Shown: positions 15,808 to 24,230 of the stretch, piece by piece
Numbering within the stretch: position 1 is the stretch's first letter
Layout: every line of letters starts with the position of its first letter
DNA from: DASPJR01 sp035628505
GTDB taxonomy: Bacteria; Planctomycetota; SZUA-567; H5-PLA8
Length of the DNA stretch: 47,754 nucleotides
Assembly (NCBI GenBank): GCA_035628505.1
Contig: DASPJR010000182.1
Location: 1-47,754 of the forward strand
Direction: 5' to 3'
Translations under genes and position numbers: made by a program
Notes under the pieces: model-generated
What the model saw: the letters and a program-made list of their open reading frames with translations, nothing else
Database searches by the model: none
What the model was told of the DNA's origin: nothing

Positions 15808-16196
15808 TTCGAGTCGTTCGTTGGCTCGTGTCCGAAATGCGCAAGTTCCGGGACAACTTACTCAAATTCCCCGGTACATGCGGAACGTTAAAGAATCCCA
15901 TATGGTTCCCCCCACTGGAACTACACATGGTGTTACCAGAATTACCCGGAACCTTCGAAGAAACGCGCCTACGCAGGCGATTAGTTCGCCCCTGACAGGG
16001 CTTGAGATTCGTCTTAATCCTGCGACCAGGGGCTACGCTCGCCATCGCTCGCTTCACCCCTGGCTATCATAGATTGCCGCTCCGCGGCAAGCGCACGCGC
16101 GGCATTGCCTGGTGCCATCAACCATTTCGGCGCCATTGCGTGCCACGCCCCCCTGATGCGCCTTGCATCGCCGCTTAATTGACCGATAATGTGCGC
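15808..16196. repeat. Gene-free repeat block before the kinase cluster
   Basis: No gene is seen. The left part (about 15828-15960) holds TTCCGGGACAAC, TTCCCCGGTAC and TTACCCGGAACC, degenerate and partly inverted, of a type I associate with RAYT-linked repeats. The right part holds CCAGGGG (16026-16032) paired with CCCCTGG (16057-16063), and a perfect hairpin TTGCCGC-TCC-GCGGCAA (16074-16090). It is probably decayed mobile-repeat DNA. The promoter of the kinase cluster should lie here or just downstream but was not identified. Confidence 0.5.
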
Positions 16197-18173
16197 ATGA
16201 TTTTGGACCTTACCGCCAATACCCCCGCGGCGGACGAACTCTCGCGCCGTGATGAACTGGCTGAACGGCTGCAGTGGCTGATCAACCTGCGCTGGATCGC
16301 GCTCGCCGGCGTCGGCCTGGCGGTGTTCGCGGCGTATAGCCTCAACCTGGTGGTTTCGGTCTGGCCGCTCGTGGCCATTACCGTAACAATGGCGCTGTTC
16401 AACACCGGCTTCTACGGGCTGCACCGCTCGCTTCCGCCGCGCACGCTGCGCGCGCTGCTGGCCGAGGCGCTCATGCAGAGCGGCATGGATATCATCGGCC
16501 TGGGGCTGCTGATTTTCTTCTCGGGCGGCCTCGCCAATCCATTTGCGTTTTATTTCACTTTCCATGTCGTCATCGCTGCGATTCTGCTCGAGAAGCAGCA
16601 GGCCTACACGGTTGCGCTGATCACGATCGGCGTCGTGCTGTTCCTCGGGCTCGCGGATATCTTCGGCCTGAATTATGCCTGGCCGCTCGAAGGCTCGCTC
16701 GAACTGCCCACGCGCCTGGCCAAAATTGCGCTCATGTTTGCCATCAGCACGACACTGATGATCTCGGTCTACCTTTCGACGAATATCATGGAACGCCTGC
16801 GCTCGCATTCGCGCGACGTGCGGCGCCTGAACGCCGACCTGGCCGACCGTGTCGAAAAATTGGCGTCGGCAGAACGCAAGCTCGCGGCGGAACACCAGCG
16901 CGCGCGGGCGATCCTGGAGTGCATGGAAGAAGGCGTCGTCGTCGTCGATCTCGGCGGCAAAGTCCTGCTCGCGAACACCGCCGCGCAGAAGAGCGCCATG
17001 ATGGCGCTCGACGACACGCTGCGCCAGGCCGGCTGCCATTCCGAGGAGATGGAAGAATGCCGCAAGCAGCACGCGCTGGGCAATCACGATCACGACGAAA
17101 AGAAGGGCGATGAATGCCCGCTCGGTAATCCAGCCGCGTGCCTTGAAGATGCGCTGAACAAAGGCGGCACTCTCTGTCCCGCGACGCTCGCGCTGCTCGG
17201 CGCCGATCCGCCCAAGCCCAGCCCGATTCAGGCCATCACCGCGCCCGGCAGTCCGAAGCTGGCGCAGATCGAACTTAAAGGCCGGCGCTTTGAAAACACG
17301 GTCAGCGCCGTGCGCACGAGCGACGGTGAGACGCTCGGCGTCGTCATCGTTTCACGCGACGTGACCGAACGCCATTCGCTTGAGCGGCAGGTGTTTCATT
17401 CGGAAAAGCTGCACGCGCTGGGCAATCTCGCGGCCGGGCTGGCGCATGAGCTCAACACACCGCTGGCGACGATTCTCGGCTACGCGCAGATGCTGCTGGA
17501 AGACGATTCGCAGCGCAAAGAGCACGCGGCGATCGAAGAACAGGCGCGGCGCTGCAAGAAAATTGTGCAGGGACTATTGGATTTCGCGCGCAAAACCAGC
17601 GGCGGCCGCACGCAGTGTTCGCCCAACGAGCTGGCGGTGAAAGTTCACGATCTGCTCGAGCACACGCTGCAGGTGCGCGGCATCGGCCTGGCGCTGGATC
17701 TGTGCAATCCGCCGCCGCAGCCTATTTTCGTGGCCGTCGATGAGATCGAGCAGGTCCTCGTGAATCTGATCACCAATGCGGCGGACGCGATCGAACTTTC
17801 GGTGCCGGCGGCCGCGGGAGCAGCCGCGAAATCGGCAGGGTCCGAACGCGTCTCACGCGCGGGTGGCTCGGCAGCGGTGGCCCTCAAAGAGCCGCAGGGT
17901 GTGATCACGGTTCAGACGCGCCGCTCGCCGGACGGACAGGTGCTGATCGCCGTCGAAGACAATGGGCCGGGCGTGCCGGAAGAAATCCGCGAACAGATTT
18001 TTGAGCCTTTCTTTACGACGAAAGTGGCGGGGCGCGGCACGGGACTGGGACTGCCTATCGCCCGGCGCATCATTGAGGACCATAACGGCGAACTGCGGCT
18101 TGTGCCGCGTGCCGATGGCGGCAGCGGGGCACGCTTTGAAATCCGGCTCCGCGAGACACGCGGCAGGAACTGA
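16197..18173 (+). CDS. Membrane sensor histidine kinase with Cys-rich PAS-like domain
   Basis: The 658-residue product has about six membrane helices (about 28-205), a short coiled coil (RLNADLADRVEKLASAERKL), a PAS-like domain (about 235-400) and a kinase core. The H-box is LAHELNTPL with phospho-acceptor H417. The N-box is NAADAIEL, the G1 box DNGPGVPEE, and the F/G2 boxes FEPFFTTK..GTGLGLPIARR, so catalysis looks intact. The PAS-like part carries a Cys/His cluster at about 280-330 (GCHSEEMEEC, NHDHDEKKGDECP, AACLED, GTLCP), perhaps a redox or metal sensor. ATG 16197 is preferred over an upstream TTG (16179), though no ribosome site is clear. The pseudokinase gene follows by 21 bp; no response regulator is directly adjacent. 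Confidence 0.88.
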   Translation: MILDLTANTPAADELSRRDELAERLQWLINLRWIALAGVGLAVFAAYSLNLVVSVWPLVAITVTMALFNTGFYGLHRSLPPRTLRALLAEALMQSGMDIIGLGLLIFFSGGLANPFAFYFTFHVVIAAILLEKQQAYTVALITIGVVLFLGLADIFGLNYAWPLEGSLELPTRLAKIALMFAISTTLMISVYLSTNIMERLRSHSRDVRRLNADLADRVEKLASAERKLAAEHQRARAILECMEEGVVVVDLGGKVLLANTAAQKSAMMALDDTLRQAGCHSEEMEECRKQHALGNHDHDEKKGDECPLGNPAACLEDALNKGGTLCPATLALLGADPPKPSPIQAITAPGSPKLAQIELKGRRFENTVSAVRTSDGETLGVVIVSRDVTERHSLERQVFHSEKLHALGNLAAGLAHELNTPLATILGYAQMLLEDDSQRKEHAAIEEQARRCKKIVQGLLDFARKTSGGRTQCSPNELAVKVHDLLEHTLQVRGIGLALDLCNPPPQPIFVAVDEIEQVLVNLITNAADAIELSVPAAAGAAAKSAGSERVSRAGGSAAVALKEPQGVITVQTRRSPDGQVLIAVEDNGPGVPEEIREQIFEPFFTTKVAGRGTGLGLPIARRIIEDHNGELRLVPRADGGSGARFEIRLRETRGRN

Positions 18174-18194
18174 TAAGGACGAAAAACCAACGCT

Positions 18195-20180
18195 ATGAGC
18201 GACCTCAACGGCCAGACTGTAGCCGGTTATCCCATTCAGAAAATCCTGAGCAAAGGCTCGTACGTGGAGATTTACCAGGCCGCCAGTTCCGGCGCGCCGC
18301 TGGCGGTGCGCGTGCTGCGCGAGGACCTGCGTTCCAACAGCTTTCTGAAAACCAGCGTAATCAAGGGCTGGGAAAACGCGCGTTCGGTGCAGCATCCGAA
18401 TCTCAAAGTGGTTTTCAGCACGGGTGACGATCCAAAAGCCGGCGCATTCACCCTGGAAGAACTCATCTCGGGAAAGTCGCTGCGCCAGATGATGCTGGGC
18501 GGGCCGAAGGTCGCCTGGCGCGACTGCCTGATCCTGGCGGAGCAGCTTTTTTCGGCAATCGAGGCGCTGCACAAGGCCGGCAAGATTCACGGCGAGATCT
18601 GGCCGGGCAGCATCATCATCACACAGGACCAGGACCTGAAGCTGGAAGCCGCCGGCGGACTGGCATCGCTCTCGATGCCGCTCACCGATTTTTTGGAAGG
18701 CCCGGCCGTCGGATATCTTGCGCCCGAAATCATTCATGGCTCGCCGCTGTCGGTTGAAAGCGATCTTTACGCTGCCGGAGCGGTGCTGCATTTCATCATG
18801 AGCGGACAGGACCCCTATCCAGGCGAAGACGCCGCTGTGATCGCGCACGCCGTGATCGAGCGCAAGCCCGCGCCGCTCTCGGCCCTGCGCGACGACGTGC
18901 CCGCCGAAGCCGAGGAGTTCATCGGCCGGCTCATGGCCAAGGATGCCACGCAGCGTTACGGATTGGCCAGTGACGTGGCGGCGGACATCCAGCGCCTCAA
19001 GGCCGGCCAGCCGATGGGTCCGCTTAAAGGAGGCAAACCGCCGGCGCCGCCGCGACCCGTGCGCAAACCGGCTGCGATGTCGTCACTGAACACTGCCGTC
19101 GAAACAGAAAAAAAGGCGTCCGGCGCGGCGCTGCAGGCGCGGCTTTCGGGTACCGGGCTGAAAGCAGTCGATGAGGTCAAGAAGACCTCCGGCTTCCTGA
19201 ACCAGGTTAAAGGCGCCAGCGCCGCCCGCGTGTTTGGACGGCTCGAAACGCACGTGAAATCCACGATTCCGCAAAGCGACACCGAGAAACGCGGCGACGA
19301 TTATTACCGGCAGGGGCAGCTCCCGATGGCGCTGGCGAGCTGGAAGGAAGCGTTTGCCAGTGGCACGCCGCACGCGGCTCTGAAGATCAAGATTGAGCTC
19401 GGTGAGAAGGAAGTGAAAAAGGAAGCGTATAGTGCCTCCATTGACGAAGCGCGGCACCGCATTCAAACTGGAGATTACAAAGGCGCCATCAACAAGGCGC
19501 GCGAGGCCATGCTGAACTGCGATTCGGAGCAGCAGCGGCAGGATGCGGTGAAGCTGGAGCAGGAAGCGATCGCAAGATCACAGGAAGCCAGCAAGAGCGG
19601 CAACATAAAAATCATCGCCGGCGCCGCCGTATTCGTCATCGTTCTCATCATCAGCTTCAAGTTTATCGGCAAGGAAGAGACGCCGGTCTATACCCATCCC
19701 ACTGACCAGGTCATCGTCAAGACAGATGAGGGCAAGAAGAAGGAGACGCAGTCGCGGTATTTCATTCCGGAAGCGCAGGCGACGGTGCTTCAGCCTGCGA
19801 ACTGGACCGTGAAAGACAATGTGCTGACCCTTGCAGGCGGCGGAGGGGCGCAGACGATTATCATGCGCGTCAACCGGATGACGGGCATGTCGGTCGCGCA
19901 GAGGATGAATGAGATGCGCAAGAACAGCGGCCTGAAAGAAGGGCTGAAAGTCGATGATTTGGAAAATTTTGCTCTTATACAGAACATTTATCCCGTCTCA
20001 GAAATGAGCTTCACCTACTCCCGCGACGACGGCGTGCCGGCGGTGCGGTACAACTACTTTCTGACGGGGCCGCAGGATGCGATATTTTCAGTGGTTTTCG
20101 ATGGCGAAGAAAAGTACTTCGATTCAAAAGTCCGCGGGCAGTTGCGCGAGATCATCCTGTCCTGGGCGTACAAACAGTAA
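18195..20180 (+). CDS. Ser/Thr kinase-fold pseudokinase with one membrane helix
   Basis: The 661-residue product has an N-terminal protein-kinase fold (about 10-275), Ala/Pro/Lys-rich linkers, a TPR/coiled-coil-like helical part (about 365-465), a membrane helix (about 472-490) and a C-terminal domain (about 530-661) facing the other side. The fold keeps the APE block (YLAPEII), the alpha-F Asp (ESDLYAAG) and the final Arg (QRYG). The catalytic residues are gone: VAIK Lys is R39 (LAVRVL), the HRDxKxxN loop is HGEIWPGS (132-139), and DFG is AAG (152-154). It should therefore not phosphorylate and probably acts as a scaffold or sensor. It lies between the histidine kinase and the PD40/M28/PDZ gene with gaps of 21 and 10 bp, so cotranscription is likely. 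Confidence 0.85.
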   Translation: MSDLNGQTVAGYPIQKILSKGSYVEIYQAASSGAPLAVRVLREDLRSNSFLKTSVIKGWENARSVQHPNLKVVFSTGDDPKAGAFTLEELISGKSLRQMMLGGPKVAWRDCLILAEQLFSAIEALHKAGKIHGEIWPGSIIITQDQDLKLEAAGGLASLSMPLTDFLEGPAVGYLAPEIIHGSPLSVESDLYAAGAVLHFIMSGQDPYPGEDAAVIAHAVIERKPAPLSALRDDVPAEAEEFIGRLMAKDATQRYGLASDVAADIQRLKAGQPMGPLKGGKPPAPPRPVRKPAAMSSLNTAVETEKKASGAALQARLSGTGLKAVDEVKKTSGFLNQVKGASAARVFGRLETHVKSTIPQSDTEKRGDDYYRQGQLPMALASWKEAFASGTPHAALKIKIELGEKEVKKEAYSASIDEARHRIQTGDYKGAINKAREAMLNCDSEQQRQDAVKLEQEAIARSQEASKSGNIKIIAGAAVFVIVLIISFKFIGKEETPVYTHPTDQVIVKTDEGKKKETQSRYFIPEAQATVLQPANWTVKDNVLTLAGGGGAQTIIMRVNRMTGMSVAQRMNEMRKNSGLKEGLKVDDLENFALIQNIYPVSEMSFTYSRDDGVPAVRYNYFLTGPQDAIFSVVFDGEEKYFDSKVRGQLREIILSWAYKQ

Positions 20181-20190
20181 GGAAATTCAA

Positions 20191-22401
20191 ATGTTCCAGT
20201 TGAACGGTCGCGCCCGTCCGGGCACGGGTCCTGTTTTTTCGATAAGCAGCGGACTCAGCCGCGCGCTGATCATGCTTCTGGCCCTGTTGGCGGGCGCATC
20301 GGCGAGCCTCTGCGGGGAAGACGCCGCCGATGAGGGGACGCGCGACCCGGAGCTGAAGCATCTGCGCAACATCCGGCAGCTCACGTTTGTTGGCTCCAAG
20401 AATGGCGAAGCCTACTTTTCCCCCGACGGTCAGCAGATCATTTTCCAGGGCGTGCGGCAGGCGGACAATCCCTTCTACCAGATCTATCGCCTGAACCTGG
20501 CGCGCGGCGAGACCGTGCGCGTTTCGCCCGGAACCGGCCGTACAACCTGCGCCTATTTTCATCCGAAGAAGCAGCGCGTGCTTTTCGCGAGCTCACATCT
20601 GGATCCCGACAGCCAGAAAAAGCAGAAGGAAGAGCTTGAGAAACTGCGCACCGCGCCGCCAAAGCGCTACGCCTGGGATTTCGATCCGTTCTTCGACATT
20701 TTTGAAAGCGATCCCGATGGCAGCAACGCCGTGCGGCTGACGAACACCGAGGGCTACGACGCCGAAGGGTCCTATTCGCCCGACGGAACGCAGATCGTTT
20801 TCTGCTCGCGCCGCGACGGCGATGAAGAAATCTACGTGATGGATTCTGACGGCAAAAACCCGCGCCGCTTGACGAATGAGAAGGGTTATGACGGCGGGCC
20901 GTTTTTTTCGCCCGATGGAAAACAGATCGTGTGGCGCCATTTCACGGACGCCGCGCAGCGCAACGCCGAAATCTGGCTCATGGATGCAGACGGCTCGAAC
21001 AAGCGACAGATCACCTCGCTGAAAGCCGTCGCCTGGGCGCCTTTTTTTCATCCGTCCATGGAATGGATCATCTTCGCCAGCAACCACGAAGATCCCTCGT
21101 TCGATGTCTACGCGATTCGTCCGGATGGCACGGAACTGACGCGCATCACCCACGCGCAGCATTTCGATGGGTTGCCGGTGGTCTCGCCCGATGGGCGGCT
21201 GATGCTGTGGACGTCCAACCGTGCAGAGAACCGCAGCCAGCTTTTCATTGCAGAACTCCTGCTGCCGCAGCGGAAGAATCCGCCGGCGCCCACAAAGGTC
21301 GACGTGCCGCCTGAAGCCGCGGCTGCCGTGAAAAACTGGTGGTCGGGCATGCGTGATCTGCATTCGGCCGGAACCGAAAGCCTCTATCACACCGTTGCGG
21401 CGCGCTTTCGCCGGACGGGACTTCTGCCGACCAATCCCGGCCCGGTCGATGAAGACACCAGCTTCATTCTCGGGCCCATGGTCGCCGGCTGGATGCCGCC
21501 GACCGGCGAAGCCAGCAGCCTGCTGGTTCTCGGCGCCAGCATGAAACCGGATGACGTTTCCTGCGGCGGATTGGCGGCGCTGATCGAAGGCGTGTACGCG
21601 TTGAAAGCAGAACAGGGCACGGAGATGAATGTCTCGGGCATCTTCGCCGTGGGCGCCAACGACGATGCCATTGCGCAGCTAGCCGATAACGCCCAGTTCG
21701 CCGCGCAGTACGGCAGCAAGAAAGCAGGCAAGCCGCTGAAAGTCTCGAGGTTCGTCAGCTTCGCCGGATTGGGCGGACTGCGCGTTCCGCGCATCCTGAT
21801 CCGCGGCGTGGGCACCAGTCCGGGCTGGCGCGAACTGGCCGAGCGGCTTGCGGCGCGGCATCCGAAGGTCCGCTTTGTACTCGAAGACGATCCCGCGGGC
21901 GCGCCGGAACTGAAGGCGTTCGCCGACGCCAAAATTCCCTGCATCGCCTTCGGATCGCTGAACGAAAAGGCGGATCTGGATCTGGACGCCGAAGTCGCCG
22001 CGGAGAACGTGAACAACACCGGCTTTGTCATTGCCGCCGCGATCGACTGCGTGCGCCTGCTGGCGCGCGGAACGGTGAAGCTTACCTTCACCCCTTATGA
22101 TGCCGCGGCCGCCCAGGCCCAGGCCACTGCCAGCCAGCGCCCGTATCTGGGCACGGTTCCCGAATACAACAGCACCGGCGTGACGGGTGTAAAGCTCAGC
22201 GGCGTTCGCGACGGCTCTCCGGCGCAGAAAGCGGGGCTGACCGGCGGGGACATCATCGTGGGTGTGGGCGGCGCTGCCATCAAGGACGTGAACGACTACC
22301 TGAAGATTCTGGAGTCGCTCAAGCCCGGCGTCGAGACAACGGTTCAATTCGAGCGCGCTGGAAAGAAGGAAGAAGTGAAAGTCACGCCGGGAACGCGTTA
22401 G
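20191..22401 (+). CDS. Secreted PD40 beta-propeller + degenerate M28 peptidase-like + PDZ protein
   Basis: The 736-residue product has a signal peptide (LIMLLALLAGASASLCG). A TolB/PD40 propeller at about 65-360 has repeated YFSPDGQQI, SYSPDGTQI, FFSPDGKQI and VVSPDGRLM blades. An M28-peptidase-like domain spans about 380-635 and a PDZ domain about 650-730 (GSPAQKAGLTGGDIIVGV). In the M28 part the usual His-Asp-Asp-Glu-His zinc ligands cannot be found: where HxD is expected the sequence reads VLGASMKPDD, and the late His region reads FGSLNEKADLD. It is thus probably not an active aminopeptidase. ATG 20191 has AAGGAA upstream and lies 10 bp after the pseudokinase stop. Likely role: periplasmic binding or scaffold protein. 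Confidence 0.8.
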   Translation: MFQLNGRARPGTGPVFSISSGLSRALIMLLALLAGASASLCGEDAADEGTRDPELKHLRNIRQLTFVGSKNGEAYFSPDGQQIIFQGVRQADNPFYQIYRLNLARGETVRVSPGTGRTTCAYFHPKKQRVLFASSHLDPDSQKKQKEELEKLRTAPPKRYAWDFDPFFDIFESDPDGSNAVRLTNTEGYDAEGSYSPDGTQIVFCSRRDGDEEIYVMDSDGKNPRRLTNEKGYDGGPFFSPDGKQIVWRHFTDAAQRNAEIWLMDADGSNKRQITSLKAVAWAPFFHPSMEWIIFASNHEDPSFDVYAIRPDGTELTRITHAQHFDGLPVVSPDGRLMLWTSNRAENRSQLFIAELLLPQRKNPPAPTKVDVPPEAAAAVKNWWSGMRDLHSAGTESLYHTVAARFRRTGLLPTNPGPVDEDTSFILGPMVAGWMPPTGEASSLLVLGASMKPDDVSCGGLAALIEGVYALKAEQGTEMNVSGIFAVGANDDAIAQLADNAQFAAQYGSKKAGKPLKVSRFVSFAGLGGLRVPRILIRGVGTSPGWRELAERLAARHPKVRFVLEDDPAGAPELKAFADAKIPCIAFGSLNEKADLDLDAEVAAENVNNTGFVIAAAIDCVRLLARGTVKLTFTPYDAAAAQAQATASQRPYLGTVPEYNSTGVTGVKLSGVRDGSPAQKAGLTGGDIIVGVGGAAIKDVNDYLKILESLKPGVETTVQFERAGKKEEVKVTPGTR

Positions 22402-22543
22402 CCCGCTTTTGAGCGGCGTTATTTCCAAAATATCTAAGCTCTTCCACCAAAAAGTGTGGCAACGTCTTGCATTGTCCTTTAGAAAGCACTACGGCACGTG
22501 CGGCTGCGCTATCGTGACGCATGACATTGAGCTGTGAGGTTTT
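22402..22543 (+). promoter_or_regulatory. Intergenic gap with weak terminator hairpin and possible promoter
   Basis: CCGCTTTTGAGCGG (just after the stop) is a short hairpin followed by CGTTATTT, a weak terminator. Further right an AT-rich stretch may hold a promoter for the lipoprotein gene; no box pair with good spacing was found. Confidence 0.3.
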
Positions 22544-24166
22544 GTGACGTCGGCCCGCTCCAAACGTTTTCACGCATTCAGCTCCTACATCCCGGCTCTG
22601 CTTGTGCCGCTTGCGATCCTGAGCGGCTGCCGCGGGCGTGAGCGTGAACGCGCCGAATCCGAACCGCCGCGCGTCGTCAGTCTCCCGCGCACCGAAATTC
22701 AACCCGTAATCGAAGTGGCCAAGCCGCAGCCGGTGGCAGTGTTCCCTATTCGCCGCGCGCTGAGCACGCCGGCGTCGTCGGCTCCACCAATGGAGACGGC
22801 TCCGACATGTGCGATCGCCTTTTCGCTTTCGATGGATGGCGAGCAGATCCGGCTGCGTGCCACGCTGGCGCACACGGGCGGCGCGGAAGCGGACGTCATC
22901 GATGAACTGAAGGCGCTGGGTTTTCAGAACACAAGCGATCGCACGTGGATCAAGACGCTGGTCACCAGCGGCCGCGCCGCTTTCGAACAGCAGGTGCTCA
23001 CGCGCATTGAAGCGGCATCCAGTGCTGCCGAGGGTCTCGCGAGCGACATGCGCCGAGCGGGACAGCCGGGCCGCCTTTTGATCGATTCGCAGAAGCAGCC
23101 CGGGGCATTTCTCCCGACGATTACGCTGTACACCGGAAACTTCATGGATGTGGCGCTGGCACGGCCGGAAATTTATCTGGCCGTCGAAAACGTTTCAGGC
23201 GCTGCGGTCGAGCCGGGCTACTGCCGCGGCGGGCGGCTTTACGTGGACAGCGGCGGACGCATCGGTATCGAAAACTTCAGATTGCCGGGCGAGTGGAAGA
23301 GCGTGCCCGCCGATGCCGTGCAGGTCGTCATCAAGCCCGATGGACGCGTGATGTCACAGCAGGCGTCCGGAGATACGATCGAGCTTGGCCGCCTTCAGGT
23401 TTACCGCATCGCTAAAATCCGCATCGACAAAAACGATCTGGTCCAGCCCGCCGAGAATTCGGCCGCGCAGGTGATCGATCCGCAGATGGCGGTGCCGGCT
23501 CTGCCGGGGCACCTGGAATTCTCGCGCGTTGATCCGCTGCGCGTCGCGGCCGCTTCCGCTCGCCGGCAGATCCTCGATAAGATGCTCGACGCTCTTGCGC
23601 GGCCGGTGCCGGTTGCGCCGGTGCCGAATGGCAATCCAACGGCAGTGGCTTCGCCGATCGTCGTTCACGCTGATCTGCCGTGGACCGAGCGGCATCTGAA
23701 GGCGCTGGGTGTGAACGTCGAGCGGACGCCGGGCCGCACAACAATTACACCCGGCGAAAATCCCAGCAGCGTGGCAGCGCAGCTCACCAAAGTTCTGCAG
23801 GTTTTGCGCCTGCGCATGTCTGTGCATGAGCAAAACATCCGCAATGCCGAGCGCGTGCGGGACGCCGACAACCGGCTGAATCCCTACCGCCGCAAAATTC
23901 TGAAGATTGGTCCGCAGGGCGAACCGCTTGAAGAGGTCGATTCGTCTCCGCTCCCCAAAGTCTCGAAACCTGGCGATCCGAACGCGGACGCAGACGGTTT
24001 CGTCACGCTGCCCAACGTCAACCGCGCCGTCGAGGCGGCCGACTTCCAGGCTGCGGCTGAGGAATACCGGATGATCCGCACTGTCATGGAACGCCTTGAT
24101 CCGCATAGTGTTTTTCCCGATCCGATCGCCTTGCCTCCGCTGCAACCGAAGGCCGAGGCCCCCTAG
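22544..24166 (+). CDS. Lipoprotein with flagellar rod/hook-like (FlgG-like) segment
   Basis: The 540-residue product starts at GTG 22544 (GAGG four bases upstream). Its signal peptide ends in the lipobox LAILSGC (lipid Cys 29). After a Pro-rich linker, residues about 85-205 form an alpha/beta part of no known family. Residues about 209-312 resemble the C-terminal half of flagellar rod/hook proteins: RPEIYLAVEN, then GGRLYVDSGGRIGIENFRLP, PADAVQVVIKPDGRVM, and ELGRLQVYRIA with a later QPAENSAAQV. In FlgG these are the GxF-x-D-x-xGxLV, IPxxAtsvtIgxDGtV and vGqlxLaxF blocks. The C-terminal 230 residues are mixed and charged. No other flagellar gene is in the window. The histidine kinase follows by 64 bp. 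Confidence 0.65.
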   Translation: MTSARSKRFHAFSSYIPALLVPLAILSGCRGRERERAESEPPRVVSLPRTEIQPVIEVAKPQPVAVFPIRRALSTPASSAPPMETAPTCAIAFSLSMDGEQIRLRATLAHTGGAEADVIDELKALGFQNTSDRTWIKTLVTSGRAAFEQQVLTRIEAASSAAEGLASDMRRAGQPGRLLIDSQKQPGAFLPTITLYTGNFMDVALARPEIYLAVENVSGAAVEPGYCRGGRLYVDSGGRIGIENFRLPGEWKSVPADAVQVVIKPDGRVMSQQASGDTIELGRLQVYRIAKIRIDKNDLVQPAENSAAQVIDPQMAVPALPGHLEFSRVDPLRVAAASARRQILDKMLDALARPVPVAPVPNGNPTAVASPIVVHADLPWTERHLKALGVNVERTPGRTTITPGENPSSVAAQLTKVLQVLRLRMSVHEQNIRNAERVRDADNRLNPYRRKILKIGPQGEPLEEVDSSPLPKVSKPGDPNADADGFVTLPNVNRAVEAADFQAAAEEYRMIRTVMERLDPHSVFPDPIALPPLQPKAEAP

Positions 24167-24230
24167 CGAAGTTGCGTTAGTCAAGAACTGGCCTCAGGAG
24201 TAAGATAAGCCGGTCGCGCTGGAATCATGC

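Noticed and set aside
16014..17093. 359-codon minus-strand frame
   Set aside because: Gln/Arg/His-rich shadow of the first histidine kinase and of repeat DNA.
22457..22471. TGGCA..TTGCA resembling a sigma-54 promoter before the lipoprotein gene
   Set aside because: The GG and GC elements are 9 bases apart instead of the nearly invariant 10, so function is unlikely.
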